Shown here piece by piece: positions 45,801 to 54,734 of a DNA stretch of 64,000 bases (within the stretch, counting starts at the first letter, position 1; the number at the start of each line of letters is the position of its first letter). Made by a program: the position numbers and the translations under genes. The stretch comes from Alphaproteobacteria bacterium (lineage in GTDB: Bacteria > Pseudomonadota > Alphaproteobacteria > Micavibrionales > Micavibrionaceae): NCBI GenBank assembly GCA_030427385.1, contig JAUHWR010000001.1, positions 1 through 64,000 on the forward strand, in the 5' to 3' direction. Below the pieces are notes generated by a model. It was not told the DNA's origin and ran no database searches. It worked only from the letters and a program-made list of their open reading frames with translations.

Positions 45801-48800
45801 TTTAATTTAACAATTAGCGTTACATCCGCAGAAGATGTGGAAGGCGATGATGCCGGTAACCAGGAAGTTGATTTTACCGATAACGTAGCGGTTGTTTCAA
45901 AAGTGTTGAAATTATCTGTTAAGGAAGATCATGCGCCCACAGCAGATCCGAAAGGGGTTTCCGTTGATGAGCATAATCTGCCCGGAACATTAACCAAAAC
46001 CGGTGATTTGAACGTTGATTTTGGCGATGATGAAGCCGGATCAAGCATTACAGTGAAAGAAGGTGTTGTACCGACCGGTTTAACATCATCAGGTCAAGTT
46101 GTAACGGTTGTTGGTGTGGGGAATGTCTTCACAGCCACCAACGAAGAGGCGGATACTGTCTTTACATTGACTTTAAATGCCGATGGTACTTACAAATATG
46201 AGCAGTTCTTACCCTTGGATCATGCCGAAGGAACAAGCACGGATGATGCGCTTCCGATTGAGTTCTGTGCAACGATTACAGATGGGGATAACGATTCGAT
46301 TGATGTTGAATTTGTTGTGACTGTTATTGATGATGCGCCGATTGCAAATGACGATTTGAATAGATTTGATTCAAATGTTGGTACAACAAGCGGCAATGTT
46401 ATACTTGGTGATAACGGCGAGCTTGATTTAACCGATGCAGATATTGATGATCTAAGTAACGATGTTTCAAACGTTGTCACAAATGTGTCATTCGATGGTG
46501 TTGATTATCCTGTTTCAAATGTTGGTAATACAATTGTGAACGGCGAATTCGGCGTTTTAGAAATTGCCGCAGATGGCAGCTATACTTATACGCTATATGA
46601 AGGTGTTGAAGCCGGAGATGGTGAAGATATCTGTGTTAATCTTAATCCAACAGCTGCAGATGTTTCCGGCAGTCAGACAAGCATTGAGCTGAACGGTATT
46701 ACCATCAGCATCGGTACGCCTCGCCCAGGATCAAGCATTAATGATGGCGGTGATTTGAAATGGGTCGATACGACAGATGGTACCGGAAGCGGTATTGGTA
46801 TCGGTTCAAATGGTAGCGGAAACGGCAAGGTTTATCCTCAAGGAGAAGTTATAAACGTTGATCCATCCAAAGATGCAAGCAAAATTGCCATTTCGGTTGC
46901 AGATATTGGTACAAATAATGCCGGATCACCTTTGTTTGTGACGGTTCATTATGCGAACGGGTCTTCAGAAGAAATCCAATATAATGCGCCAATTCCTGCG
47001 CCTGCCGGCGGTATTTGGAAATTTACTGTTGATGGCGGCGATAAGTTAATTGATAGCGTGGCGGTATACAGCGAGCCAGGTGAAAAAGGAATGTCTTTCC
47101 TCTTGAATGACGTCAAAGCTTTCTATCCGACATTAGGTAAGTTGGTTGATGAGTTTGAATATACTCTAACTGATTTTGATGGTGATTCTGATCAGGCAAC
47201 TTTGAAAATTTGTGCTGAAGATCTTGTGAATGATCAACCGGCTTTAACAATTAATAATGTTGGCGTTGATGAAACCAATTTAGATGGCGGTGATCTTTCC
47301 CAGACAGGAACAATCACAGTTGATTTTGGTGCAGATAACCCAGGCTCATTGAAAACGAATGGTGCGGGCCCGTCCGGTTTGAAATCCGGTGGTGACGACG
47401 TTATTGTTACAAATACGGATAGTGGTTACGAAGGCAAAGTTAATGGCGAGACTGTCTTTACTTTGGTTCTGAACGGCGATGGAACATACACCTATACACA
47501 GGTTCTTCCTTTGGATCATCCTAATACGGATAACCCTGATGATGCGATTGATTTGACTTTTGGTGTTGTGGCTACGGACGAAGATGGTGATGAAACCGCA
47601 GGTGAAATTATCGTTACAGTTAAAGACGATGGGCCATATGCTGTTGATGTTGCTAGCACGATCTATGAAAAAGATCTGCGTGATGGTGGCGTGATTTCAT
47701 ATACACGCCATGTACCGGATCTTAATTATGGTGAAGATGGCGCTGGAAGTGTGACACCGTCACGCTTTGCAGCAAAGTTTGAGACTTATGGTCCTGACGT
47801 TACAATTTCATCAAATGGCGTTGATATTGACGTGAAGATTGTTGGCAATGACTTTATTGGTAAAGCAGGTGAAGTTTTGGTTTTCAAATTGGAAATTGAT
47901 CCGATCACAAGCAAGCAGGTTTATACACAATATGCGCCGATTGATCATCCGAATGCGACAGATCCAGCGGATGTTATGTGGCTGAAATTCTTCTTGAATG
48001 TGACAGATGATGACGGCGATACAATTGAAGTTATGTCAGTATTTGATCTGGTTGATGACGCGCCGATCGCAAATGACGATTTGAATAGATTTGATTCAGA
48101 TAATAGATCGACAGTTGGTAATGTTATCCTTGGTGATAATGGTGAGCTTGATTTAACAGATGCGGATATCGATGAGCAAAGCAGTGATGTTGCTAATGTT
48201 GTAACAAGTGTGTCATTTGATGGTGTTGATTACCCAGTTTCAGAGATTGGCAATACAATTGTCAACGGCGAGTTCGGTGTCTTGGAAATTGCAGCAGATG
48301 GCAGCTATACTTATACTCTACATGAAGGTATTGAAGCCAGCGATGGAAAGGATATATGTGTTAATCTCAATCCATGTGCGGCAGATGTTTCCGGAAAACA
48401 GACAAGCATTGAACTGAATGGTATTACCATCAGTATCGGTAAGGCTCGTCCCGGATCTAACATTAAAGATGGTGGTGATCTGAAATGGGTTAATACACCA
48501 GATGGCCTAGGAAGTGGTATTGGTATTGGCGAAAATGGAAGCAATAATGCCAAAGTTTGGCCACAAGGAGAAGTTATCGAAGTTGATCCGTCCAAGGATG
48601 CAAGTAAGATTGCGCTTACGATTGCCGATATTGGTAAAAATAATGCGGGATCCCCTCTGTTTGTGACAGTCCAATATGCGAACGGATCTTCGGAAGAGAT
48701 TGAGTATAACGCTCCGAATCCAGCTCCGTCGAATGGTCTTTGGAAATTTACTGTTGATGGCGGCGATCATCTGATTGCTAGCCTTGAAGTTTACAGTGAG

Positions 48801-49295
48801 CCAGGCGAAAAGGGGACATCTTTCCTTTTAAACAATGTCAAAGCTTACTATCCGACATTGGGTAAATTGGTCGATGAGTTCGAATATACTCTAACTGATG
48901 CAGATGGTGATTCGGACAATGCGGTCTTGAAAATTTGCGCTGAAGATCTAGAAGATGGTAGCAAAATTAAGGCTGATGGTAGCGTGGATAAGCTTTATGG
49001 TAGTTCCGGCGAAGATCATTTCCTTTTTGACATCGATAGCGGCAAGGTCAAAATTTTTGATTTTGACAAAGATCAGGATATTCTTGATTTCAGCGAGATG
49101 GTTGAAGGCTATGATTCTGATAGCCACGCCATTGCTGATTTTGTGAAAATGACTGAATCAGGTTCAAATACTGTGGTATCTGTTGATACTAACGGCCCTG
49201 TAGGCGGCGCGGACTTTACCAATGTGGTGGTTCTACGTGATGTGACAGGTCTGAATGTTGAAGAACTAGAAACAAATGGCGTTCTGGTGGCATAA
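42810..49295 (+). CDS. Giant type I-secreted repeat adhesin (LapA/BapA-like)
   Basis: The 2161-residue protein has no Sec signal and is very rich in Asp, Thr, Gly and Val. The N-terminus contains a BapA-prefix-like beta segment (DGSEVKIENFTTIMAATG) and two di-alanine motifs, PAAG at 167-170 and 214-217, of the kind cut by LapG proteases. Ig/cadherin-like and VCBS-like repeats follow, including two 259-residue units that differ at one residue, and a pair of about 300-residue modules (from DDAPIANDDLNRF) 575 residues apart. The end, from about residue 2050 (LYGSSGEDHFLFDIDSGKVK, then DFSEMV), is a VCA0849-type type I secretion target. The TolC, ABC and HlyD genes for export follow. It should sit on the cell surface and mediate adhesion or biofilm formation. 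Confidence 0.92.
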   Translation: MTQENLIQNNENTNDNQGFIAAEDGVTVENTEAPADLTKCSVNDLSFEAGDVADIALENDVLIISLKDGSEVKIENFTTIMAATGMTELTLADGTTIDLKSYNLKTAETEEGDAGDEAVQVEAEPEEQIEAVNAPAEETLETVIAEGVQDEQTIAEEVIENLENIEPAAGDVDEVVLAETNKATGDVEIIKIETDAGEQQNLADLAKQLAEVEPAAGEAGGAATRSGGYGFNSSSDMVTSTPLNAIGPIGPTQLAYGITNQNDQTFFLDPLGTPTLSVNNGVNDAIVKEDGSIFVPITAALQGGNLSQQVLTVTISGVDAATALTGGFLPTSTPGVYTITLPAGTNYDGGVTFTPSAQSDLDFGQFSVIATASNPSTGEVESVSDDASVITDAVADKPDVDGDDASTFINKVLDVDVTGSLGVDTDGSETITGYTITSATDLSGFTFSAGTYDAVSNTLTLSPADLVGLQVTPPTDFVGSVDLDVTIYNEETNLSGVEVDLGDNTNSASDSFTLSWVKGPVITYNFSNEVDGDTGLVKEDSSVTLNLQVDTVSDVGPVDGDEVLTVTISDLDPSWAINLPGQSGAVWTATGTPNEYSITLPAGESYNGAITFTPPADSDVDHPTFNITATVTDPVLGVDASDSASGDIVTDAVADKPDVDGDDASTFVNKVLDVDVTGSLGVDTDGSETITGYTITSATDLSGFTFSAGTYDAVSNTLTLSPADLVGLQVTPPTDFVGSVDLDVTIYNEETNLSGVEVDLGDNTNSASDSFTLSWVKGPVITYNFSNEVDGDTGLVKEDSSVTLNLQVDTVSDVGPVDGDEVLTVTISDLDPSWAINLPGQSGAVWTATGTPNEYSITLPAGESYNGAITFTPPADSDVDHPTFNITATVTDPVLGVDASDSASGDIVTDAVIDTPTLTVVNASGEEGTSIALDVSAAIGETSSYVSESITQITLSGLPAGATLNNGAYDIGTDTWTLSLADLAGLEVNVPNGVSGDFNLTISVTSAEDVEGDDAGNQEVDFTDNVAVVSKVLKLSVKEDHAPTADPKGVSVDEHNLPGTLTKTGDLNVDFGDDEAGSSITVKEGVVPTGLTSSGQVVTVVGVGNVFTATNEEADTVFTLTLNADGTYKYEQFLPLDHAEGTSTDDALPIEFCATITDGDNDSIDVEFVVTVIDDAPIANDDLNRFDSNVGTTSGNVILGDNGELDLTDADIDDLSNDVSNVVTNVSFDGVDYPVSNVGNTIVNGEFGVLEIAADGSYTYTLYEGVEAGDGEDICVNLNPTAADVSGSQTSIELNGITISIGTPRPGSSINDGGDLKWVDTTDGTGSGIGIGSNGSGNGKVYPQGEVINVDPSKDASKIAISVADIGTNNAGSPLFVTVHYANGSSEEIQYNAPIPAPAGGIWKFTVDGGDKLIDSVAVYSEPGEKGMSFLLNDVKAFYPTLGKLVDEFEYTLTDFDGDSDQATLKICAEDLVNDQPALTINNVGVDETNLDGGDLSQTGTITVDFGADNPGSLKTNGAGPSGLKSGGDDVIVTNTDSGYEGKVNGETVFTLVLNGDGTYTYTQVLPLDHPNTDNPDDAIDLTFGVVATDEDGDETAGEIIVTVKDDGPYAVDVASTIYEKDLRDGGVISYTRHVPDLNYGEDGAGSVTPSRFAAKFETYGPDVTISSNGVDIDVKIVGNDFIGKAGEVLVFKLEIDPITSKQVYTQYAPIDHPNATDPADVMWLKFFLNVTDDDGDTIEVMSVFDLVDDAPIANDDLNRFDSDNRSTVGNVILGDNGELDLTDADIDEQSSDVANVVTSVSFDGVDYPVSEIGNTIVNGEFGVLEIAADGSYTYTLHEGIEASDGKDICVNLNPCAADVSGKQTSIELNGITISIGKARPGSNIKDGGDLKWVNTPDGLGSGIGIGENGSNNAKVWPQGEVIEVDPSKDASKIALTIADIGKNNAGSPLFVTVQYANGSSEEIEYNAPNPAPSNGLWKFTVDGGDHLIASLEVYSEPGEKGTSFLLNNVKAYYPTLGKLVDEFEYTLTDADGDSDNAVLKICAEDLEDGSKIKADGSVDKLYGSSGEDHFLFDIDSGKVKIFDFDKDQDILDFSEMVEGYDSDSHAIADFVKMTESGSNTVVSVDTNGPVGGADFTNVVVLRDVTGLNVEELETNGVLVA
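43981..45534 (+). repeat. 777-bp in-frame tandem duplication within the adhesin gene
   Basis: Copy A is 43981-44757 and copy B 44758-45534. By eye they differ at three bases, all within the first 130 bp, and in one residue (Ile to Val in FINKVLD/FVNKVLD). Each unit encodes 259 residues with two Ig-like domains. Confidence 0.93.
46329..48951 (+). repeat. Two diverged copies of a ~900-bp adhesin module
   Basis: The segment 46329-47226 recurs at 48054-48951 at a fixed offset of 1725 bp (575 residues), with the same start (DDAPIANDDLNRFDS) and end (LKICAEDL) but many substitutions. A VCBS-like stretch lies between the copies. Confidence 0.85.
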
Positions 49296-49318
49296 GACGT
49301 ATATCATGACAAATGTTC

Positions 49319-49339
49319 GGGCTTGATTTCAAAGCCCGT
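49319..49339 (+). other. Hairpin between adhesin and tolC without a T-run
   Basis: A 7-bp stem CGGGCTT/AAGCCCG with a seven-base loop. The lack of a T-tract argues against full termination; it may stabilise the mRNA end or lower expression of the export genes relative to the adhesin. Confidence 0.5.
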
Positions 49340-49412
49340 ACAGGTCATAAATAATGTGGATAAACAATTAAATAAATTAAATTTTTAAGTTTTAAATAGA
49401 CGGAGAACAAAA

Positions 49413-50765
49413 ATGACTTTTTTAAAAAAACACGCTTTGCTTAGCACGGCATTGATAGGAATGGCACTGTCCGCTGCCCCGTCTATCGCCCAGCAAAATC
49501 CAACTTTGCTAACATTGCGTGATGCTGTTGCAATCGGGGTTGAAACGAATCCAGAATATGGCGTAGTTGCAAGTTCAAGACGCGCAACAGACGAAGAATT
49601 AAATCAGGCAGAAGCTCTATATATGCCTTCTGTTGATCTAAATGCAGATACAGGATTTGAATATACGGATGATCCAAGTACAAGAGCCGGCGCGGGTGAT
49701 GACGATGAACATATGTATCGTTATGAGAGTGGGTTAACTGTTACTCAGCTTCTTTTTGATGGTTATGAGACAAAATATGAGATTGAACGCCAAGAAAATC
49801 GCGTAAACTCAGCGTCCCATCGTGTACGTGAAACAGCTGAATTTGTTGGGCTTGATATCGTTGAAGCATATCTTGAGGTGCTTAGACAACGTCAGTTGGT
49901 ACAGATTGCACGTGATAACGTGGCGGCGCACAGAGATATTCTTAATCAGATTTCCGAAGGCGTTGAGGCAGGGCGTTCCACGCAAGCAGATACAGAGCAA
50001 GCAAATGCACGTTTTGCCCGTGCGCAAGCAACAGAAGCCGACGCACGTGAAGCTCTTCGTGTGGCAGAATCACAATATGCACGTGATGTTGGTGAAATGC
50101 CGAAAGATCTATCTGTGCCGAGCGTACCATATGAAAAATTGGCACAAAATGTTGATTTAGAAGTGCAGCAAACTTTGACACAAAGCCCGACATTAGATGT
50201 TCTTGAGTCAGATGTGCGCGTTGCTGATGCTGAATTTAACGGCACACAATCCACGATGTATCCTCAAATTGATTTACGTTTGAACGCACGTCAAGGGGAC
50301 GATTTAGGCGGCGTTGATGGGCGTGATCGTTCTGCCAGCAGTTTGGTTGTCATGAACTGGAACCTTTATCGCGGCGGCGCGGATGTAGCGCGCGCACGTG
50401 AATTTGCACACCGTGTCCATGAGCAAAAAGAAAGACGCGCCGATTCAGCAAGATCTATTGAAGATGATGTCCGCCGTACATGGGCATCCAAAGTTGCCTC
50501 TGCTGAACGTAGCGCGGCATTTGAGCGTCAGGTTCTTGCGAATAGTGAAGTTGTAGGTGCTTATCTTGATCAATTTGACTTAAATCGTCGTACATTGCTT
50601 GATGTTTTGGATGCTCAAAACGAATTATTCGTCTCTCGCACCAATGCAATTAATGCACGTTTTGTTGAAATGACGGCTGTTTATCGCCTTCTAGCGTTAA
50701 AAGGTGAGTTGCTTCCGACATTACAAGTTGAATATCCTCGTGAAAGCATTGCGTCCATTAAGTAA
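49413..50765 (+). CDS. TolC-family type I secretion outer-membrane channel
   Basis: The 450-residue protein has a signal peptide ending in PSIAQ, then the duplicated OEP helical repeats (LTLRDAVAIGVETNPEYGV and AEFVGLDIVEAYLEVLRQRQ; later VVMNWNLYRGGADVARA). In TolC-type trimers these form a channel across the outer membrane and periplasm. It has the LapE/AgcA-like form used by adhesin exporters. GGAGA precedes the ATG, and a strong terminator follows, so the channel gene is separated from the ABC-HlyD pair. Confidence 0.92.
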   Translation: MTFLKKHALLSTALIGMALSAAPSIAQQNPTLLTLRDAVAIGVETNPEYGVVASSRRATDEELNQAEALYMPSVDLNADTGFEYTDDPSTRAGAGDDDEHMYRYESGLTVTQLLFDGYETKYEIERQENRVNSASHRVRETAEFVGLDIVEAYLEVLRQRQLVQIARDNVAAHRDILNQISEGVEAGRSTQADTEQANARFARAQATEADAREALRVAESQYARDVGEMPKDLSVPSVPYEKLAQNVDLEVQQTLTQSPTLDVLESDVRVADAEFNGTQSTMYPQIDLRLNARQGDDLGGVDGRDRSASSLVVMNWNLYRGGADVARAREFAHRVHEQKERRADSARSIEDDVRRTWASKVASAERSAAFERQVLANSEVVGAYLDQFDLNRRTLLDVLDAQNELFVSRTNAINARFVEMTAVYRLLALKGELLPTLQVEYPRESIASIK

Positions 50766-50794
50766 TGATAAAGATGCTATTACTGAAAAAATTT

Positions 50795-50823
50795 AATCCC
50801 CGCAACTTGTGGGGATTTTTTTT
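50795..50823 (+). terminator. Terminator after the tolC-like gene
   Basis: A stem of 11 bp (with one G-T pair), arms 50794-50804 and 50808-50818, closed by a three-base loop and followed by T residues to 50823. Confidence 0.9.
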
Positions 50824-50907
50824 GCAATATTTACCAAACGCTAATAATGAAGATGCTATAACTTTGTTACTATAGTAAAAGTCTAAACAGAATCAGATTG
50901 CCCCCAT

Positions 50908-53142
50908 ATGTCAGACATACCAAAAGAGAATACACCTAATAAAAAGCCATCTTTTGATGCCGAACATCCGGATAAATGGCCGTTAGAGGCGGATCGCATG
51001 GCGATTCACCAGCCATTAATCTCCTGTTTAAAATTAATGGCCGGTCATTATGGCCGTCGTACCAGTATTAATTCTTTGACATCCGGGCTGCCCATTCCCA
51101 AATCCGGCATTACGCCGACATTATTTGAACGCGCAGCTTCGCGCGCGGATTTAAGCGCCAATTTAATGGAGCGCAGTCTTGAATCTTTACTGATTGCGCC
51201 AAACCTTCCATGTATTCTTGTTTTAAAGGATAAACAGGCTTGCATTCTTTGGGGGATTAAAAAAATTAAAGGACAGTCTGTTTTTGTGGTCCAATTCCCA
51301 GAAACAGAAGACGAAAAAAAGGGAATATCCTTAAAGAAACTAAATGCGATTTATGATGGGTATTCTTATTTCGTGCGTCCGGTTGCCCGTATGGACGAGC
51401 GCGCCGGCCCCGCCGAAATCGATAATGCCAAGGACTGGTTTAAAGGAGTCCTTTGGTCTCACCGTTCGCTCTATCTTGAAGTTGTCTTAGCGGCGTTATT
51501 TATCAATTTATTTGCGCTTGCCAGCTCTTTATTCATTATGAATGTGTATGATCGCGTTCTGCCTAATTCTGCTATTGATACGTTGTGGGTTCTATTTGGC
51601 GGCGTGTTTGTGGTATTCGTGTTCGATTTTGTTTTGAAGAATTTACGTGCGCAATTTTTGGATCATGCCGGACGAATGGCGGATGTGAAAATTTCGGCGT
51701 CTTTGTTTGAGCAGGTGATGGGCATGACCATGGCGGCGCGCCCCGCATCGGCAGGGGTGATGGCAAGTCATATGAAAGAATTCGAGACTTTGCGTGATTT
51801 CTTTACCTCCTCAACCATGGCGGCCTTGGTGGATTTACCATTTACGATTATTTTTGTGGCAATTATCACCATGATTGCCGGCCCGATTGCCTTTGTTCCC
51901 GTCGTTGCGGCGATATTAGTGATTGCCTTGGGGCTTGCTTTGCAAAAGCCCATGCAGAAGGTAATACGCCAGAGCATGAATGAATCGGCTTTAAAGAATG
52001 CGTTACTATTTGAAACGATCACAGGTTTGGAGACCATCAAGTCACAAGCCGCCGAAAGCCACGCTCAGAGACGATGGGAAGAATTGACGGATAAGTCATC
52101 GCGTACGGCGGTTAAATCACGTAAATATTCAGCCTATGCGACGAATGGGGCTGTTTTCATTCAACAATTGGCGAGCGCATGTGTGGTGGTTGTTGGTGTT
52201 TATCTGACCAGTGCGGAATATATAACAATGGGGGCTTTGATTGCTTCGGTTATTCTTACAGGGCGCGCCCTGTCGCCTCTGGCGCAAGTTGCAGGCTTAA
52301 TGACAAGGTTAAACCAATCCAGAGAAGCGCTGGTGCATTTAGATGGATTAATGAAAAAGCCTGTGGAGCGCCCGATGGGTAAGCATTTTATCTCTTTGCC
52401 CCAAGTGAGAGGACAAATTGATTTCAAAGATGTGGTCTTTCATTATCCGGGGCAGACACGTCCGGCATTGAATAATGTATCTTTTTCGATCGAACCCGGC
52501 GAGCATATTGGCATTATCGGTGCGGTCGGATCAGGTAAAACAACAATTGAGCGTTTGCTCCATAATTTATTTCAGCCGGAAAGCGGGACTGTTCAGTTAG
52601 ACGGCACAGATGTACGCCAGATTGATCCCGGTGATTTACGCCGCAACATTGGCGTTGTACAGCAATCACCGCAATTATTTTATGGCTCGGTGCGTGAAAA
52701 TATTACTATGGGACATGAAATGGCAACAGAAAGTGCACTGTTACGTGCGGCGGAAATGTCAGGGGTTTCTGAATTTATTAAGGATTCAGAGGCTGGCTTG
52801 GACACACCTGTGGGTGAGCGGGGCGAGGCGTTGTCCGGCGGTCAGAGACAAGCTGTTGCCGTTGCCAGAGCCTTGCTATATGACCCCTCTGTTTTGATTT
52901 TGGATGAGCCGACGGCGTCTATGGATCCCGCATCCGAAAACCGTTTAAGGCAGCGTTTGGAACATATCACAGAAGGGCGAACCATCTTATTAATTACTCA
53001 TAAGGGGGCAATGCTGACATTGGTTGATAAATTGATTTTGATGGATAAGGGAAAATTGGTCGCTTTCGGGCCCAAAGACGACATCATCAGGCGATTGCAA
53101 AATCGTGAATTTGGCAGTGATGCAGAAAATACAAAGGTTTAA
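50908..53142 (+). CDS. Type I secretion ABC exporter (LapB type)
   Basis: The 744-residue exporter has an N-terminal C39-peptidase-like domain (about 30-165) that appears inactive: the region HQPLISCLKLMAGHYGRR resembles the LapB/CLD form rather than a working peptidase, and no GG leader exists on the substrate. Six membrane helices follow (about 185-450), then the ATPase with Walker A GAVGSGKTT, signature LSGGQRQAVAVARALL and Walker B LILDEPTASMD. It pairs with the HlyD-like protein two bases downstream and should export the giant adhesin and possibly the RTX protein at 60-62 kb. Confidence 0.93.
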   Translation: MSDIPKENTPNKKPSFDAEHPDKWPLEADRMAIHQPLISCLKLMAGHYGRRTSINSLTSGLPIPKSGITPTLFERAASRADLSANLMERSLESLLIAPNLPCILVLKDKQACILWGIKKIKGQSVFVVQFPETEDEKKGISLKKLNAIYDGYSYFVRPVARMDERAGPAEIDNAKDWFKGVLWSHRSLYLEVVLAALFINLFALASSLFIMNVYDRVLPNSAIDTLWVLFGGVFVVFVFDFVLKNLRAQFLDHAGRMADVKISASLFEQVMGMTMAARPASAGVMASHMKEFETLRDFFTSSTMAALVDLPFTIIFVAIITMIAGPIAFVPVVAAILVIALGLALQKPMQKVIRQSMNESALKNALLFETITGLETIKSQAAESHAQRRWEELTDKSSRTAVKSRKYSAYATNGAVFIQQLASACVVVVGVYLTSAEYITMGALIASVILTGRALSPLAQVAGLMTRLNQSREALVHLDGLMKKPVERPMGKHFISLPQVRGQIDFKDVVFHYPGQTRPALNNVSFSIEPGEHIGIIGAVGSGKTTIERLLHNLFQPESGTVQLDGTDVRQIDPGDLRRNIGVVQQSPQLFYGSVRENITMGHEMATESALLRAAEMSGVSEFIKDSEAGLDTPVGERGEALSGGQRQAVAVARALLYDPSVLILDEPTASMDPASENRLRQRLEHITEGRTILLITHKGAMLTLVDKLILMDKGKLVAFGPKDDIIRRLQNREFGSDAENTKV

Positions 53143-53144
53143 TT

Positions 53145-54626
53145 ATGGTAGATAAAGATACTAAGCAATCCTCATCGATCGGTCAGATTAGACCAAAAAA
53201 AATGAGTGCGGAAGCTATTAAAGCAGCAAAAAAGGGCCGGCCGGATGCCGCGATGGCGGATGAGGCATCACCCGTTCAGCAATCTATGGAAGCAACATCT
53301 ATGGTTCAGGCCAGTGATGCAATGCGGGCACGCGCCGAAAGCGTCTTTATTACAGATAGTGATTTACCTATCCGTTCTCATTTTATCCTGATTGGGATTG
53401 CCTGTTTTTTTATAGCGTTTTTTGGATGGGCGAATTGGGCCAAGCTGGATGAAGTAACGCGTGGACAGGGTAAGATTATTCCCTCCAGTGAAACAAAATC
53501 CCTACAATCTTTAGAAGGCGGTATTGTTGATGAATTTATGGTTCGTGAGGGCGAACAGGTTACAAAAGGACAGCCCTTACTTCGGTTGAGAGACATTGAA
53601 GCCAATTCAGATCTGGGGACCAATGAGCAAAGATACTATGGTACGCTCGCCAGCGTCGCCAGATTGCAAGCGCAGGCGGAAGGGCTCGCGGTTCCGGTAT
53701 TTTCACAGGAAATGATGACAAAAGCGCCTGAAAGTGTTCAAGAAGAAATGAATGCTTTTAAGGCCAATCGCACCCAGATGCAGAGCCAAAAAATGGTGTT
53801 GGAACAGCAATTAACTCAGCGTGAACAAGAGGTTCGCGAAATTCAAAGCCGTATTTCTGATGCGCGGGGCTTATTAAAAATATCCAAAGAAGAAGAGGCA
53901 ATGATTGCGCCTTTAGTTGCAAAAGGTTCGGCGCCGCGCATGGAGTTATTGCAATTAGAGCGCAGCATTAAAGAGCGTCAGACTGAATTAAATACGGCGT
54001 TGACATCTCTGCCGCGGGCAAAATCTGCTGTTCAGGAAGCGCGGGCGCGGATGGAAGAGTTGGAAAATAATATGAAGGCAGAGGCACAAATGGAGCTAAG
54101 TGCCAAAACCATTGAGTTGAATTCTTTACGTGAAACATTATCTGCTCTGCAGGATCGAAAAACACGGACGGAGATTGTCTCTCCGGTGGATGGGTTTGTT
54201 CAGGATATTAAGGTAAATACGATTGGGGGCGTCGTGCAGCCGGGTGAGGATTTAATCGAGATCGTGCCCTTAGACGATAATTTGCTGGTGGAAGTAAAAA
54301 TTCGCCCCGATGATATCGGCTTTTTACATCCGGGAATGAAAGCGATTGTAAAAATTACGGCCTATGATTTTTCCATTTATGGCGGTCTTGAAGGGGAGCT
54401 TCTTGAAATTTCGCCAGATTCTTTTGAGGATGAACAGAAAAAGATTTATTTCCGCGCGCGCATAAAAACAAAAGAAAATCAGTTGAAGCCCAAGGGTGGA
54501 AAAAAGCTGCCTTTGAAAGTCGGGATGCAAACCAGTGTGGATATCCTGACCGGGGAGAAAACAGTGATGCAATACATCTTGAAGCCGCTCCGCAAAACCT
54601 TGGATAATGCGATGAATGAGCGTTGA
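53145..54626 (+). CDS. HlyD-family membrane fusion protein (LapC type)
   Basis: The 493-residue adaptor has a cytoplasmic N-terminal tail of about 75 residues, one membrane helix (about 80-99, FILIGIACFFIAFFGWANW), a split biotinyl-lipoyl domain (EGGIVDEFMVREGEQVTKGQ and later TEIVSPVDGFVQDIKVN), a long coiled-coil hairpin (about 195-335) and a beta-barrel end. It joins the ABC exporter to the TolC-like channel. The length is typical for LapC/HlyD. Confidence 0.94.
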   Translation: MVDKDTKQSSSIGQIRPKKMSAEAIKAAKKGRPDAAMADEASPVQQSMEATSMVQASDAMRARAESVFITDSDLPIRSHFILIGIACFFIAFFGWANWAKLDEVTRGQGKIIPSSETKSLQSLEGGIVDEFMVREGEQVTKGQPLLRLRDIEANSDLGTNEQRYYGTLASVARLQAQAEGLAVPVFSQEMMTKAPESVQEEMNAFKANRTQMQSQKMVLEQQLTQREQEVREIQSRISDARGLLKISKEEEAMIAPLVAKGSAPRMELLQLERSIKERQTELNTALTSLPRAKSAVQEARARMEELENNMKAEAQMELSAKTIELNSLRETLSALQDRKTRTEIVSPVDGFVQDIKVNTIGGVVQPGEDLIEIVPLDDNLLVEVKIRPDDIGFLHPGMKAIVKITAYDFSIYGGLEGELLEISPDSFEDEQKKIYFRARIKTKENQLKPKGGKKLPLKVGMQTSVDILTGEKTVMQYILKPLRKTLDNAMNER

Positions 54627-54693
54627 GCACTATTGCGTGAAAACAGATAAGTCATTGAATGTCTCGTGATATACCTTTCTTCTTGCGTTTTTG

Positions 54694-54710
54694 GCGGGAA
54701 TCCGCTTTTT
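54694..54710 (+). terminator. Weak terminator candidate before thrS
   Basis: A 4-bp GCGG/CCGC stem with a GAAT loop is followed by five T residues at 54706-54710. The stem is short, so partial read-through into thrS is possible. Confidence 0.35.
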
Positions 54711-54734
54711 ATATAAGACGCGAAAGGATAAACA

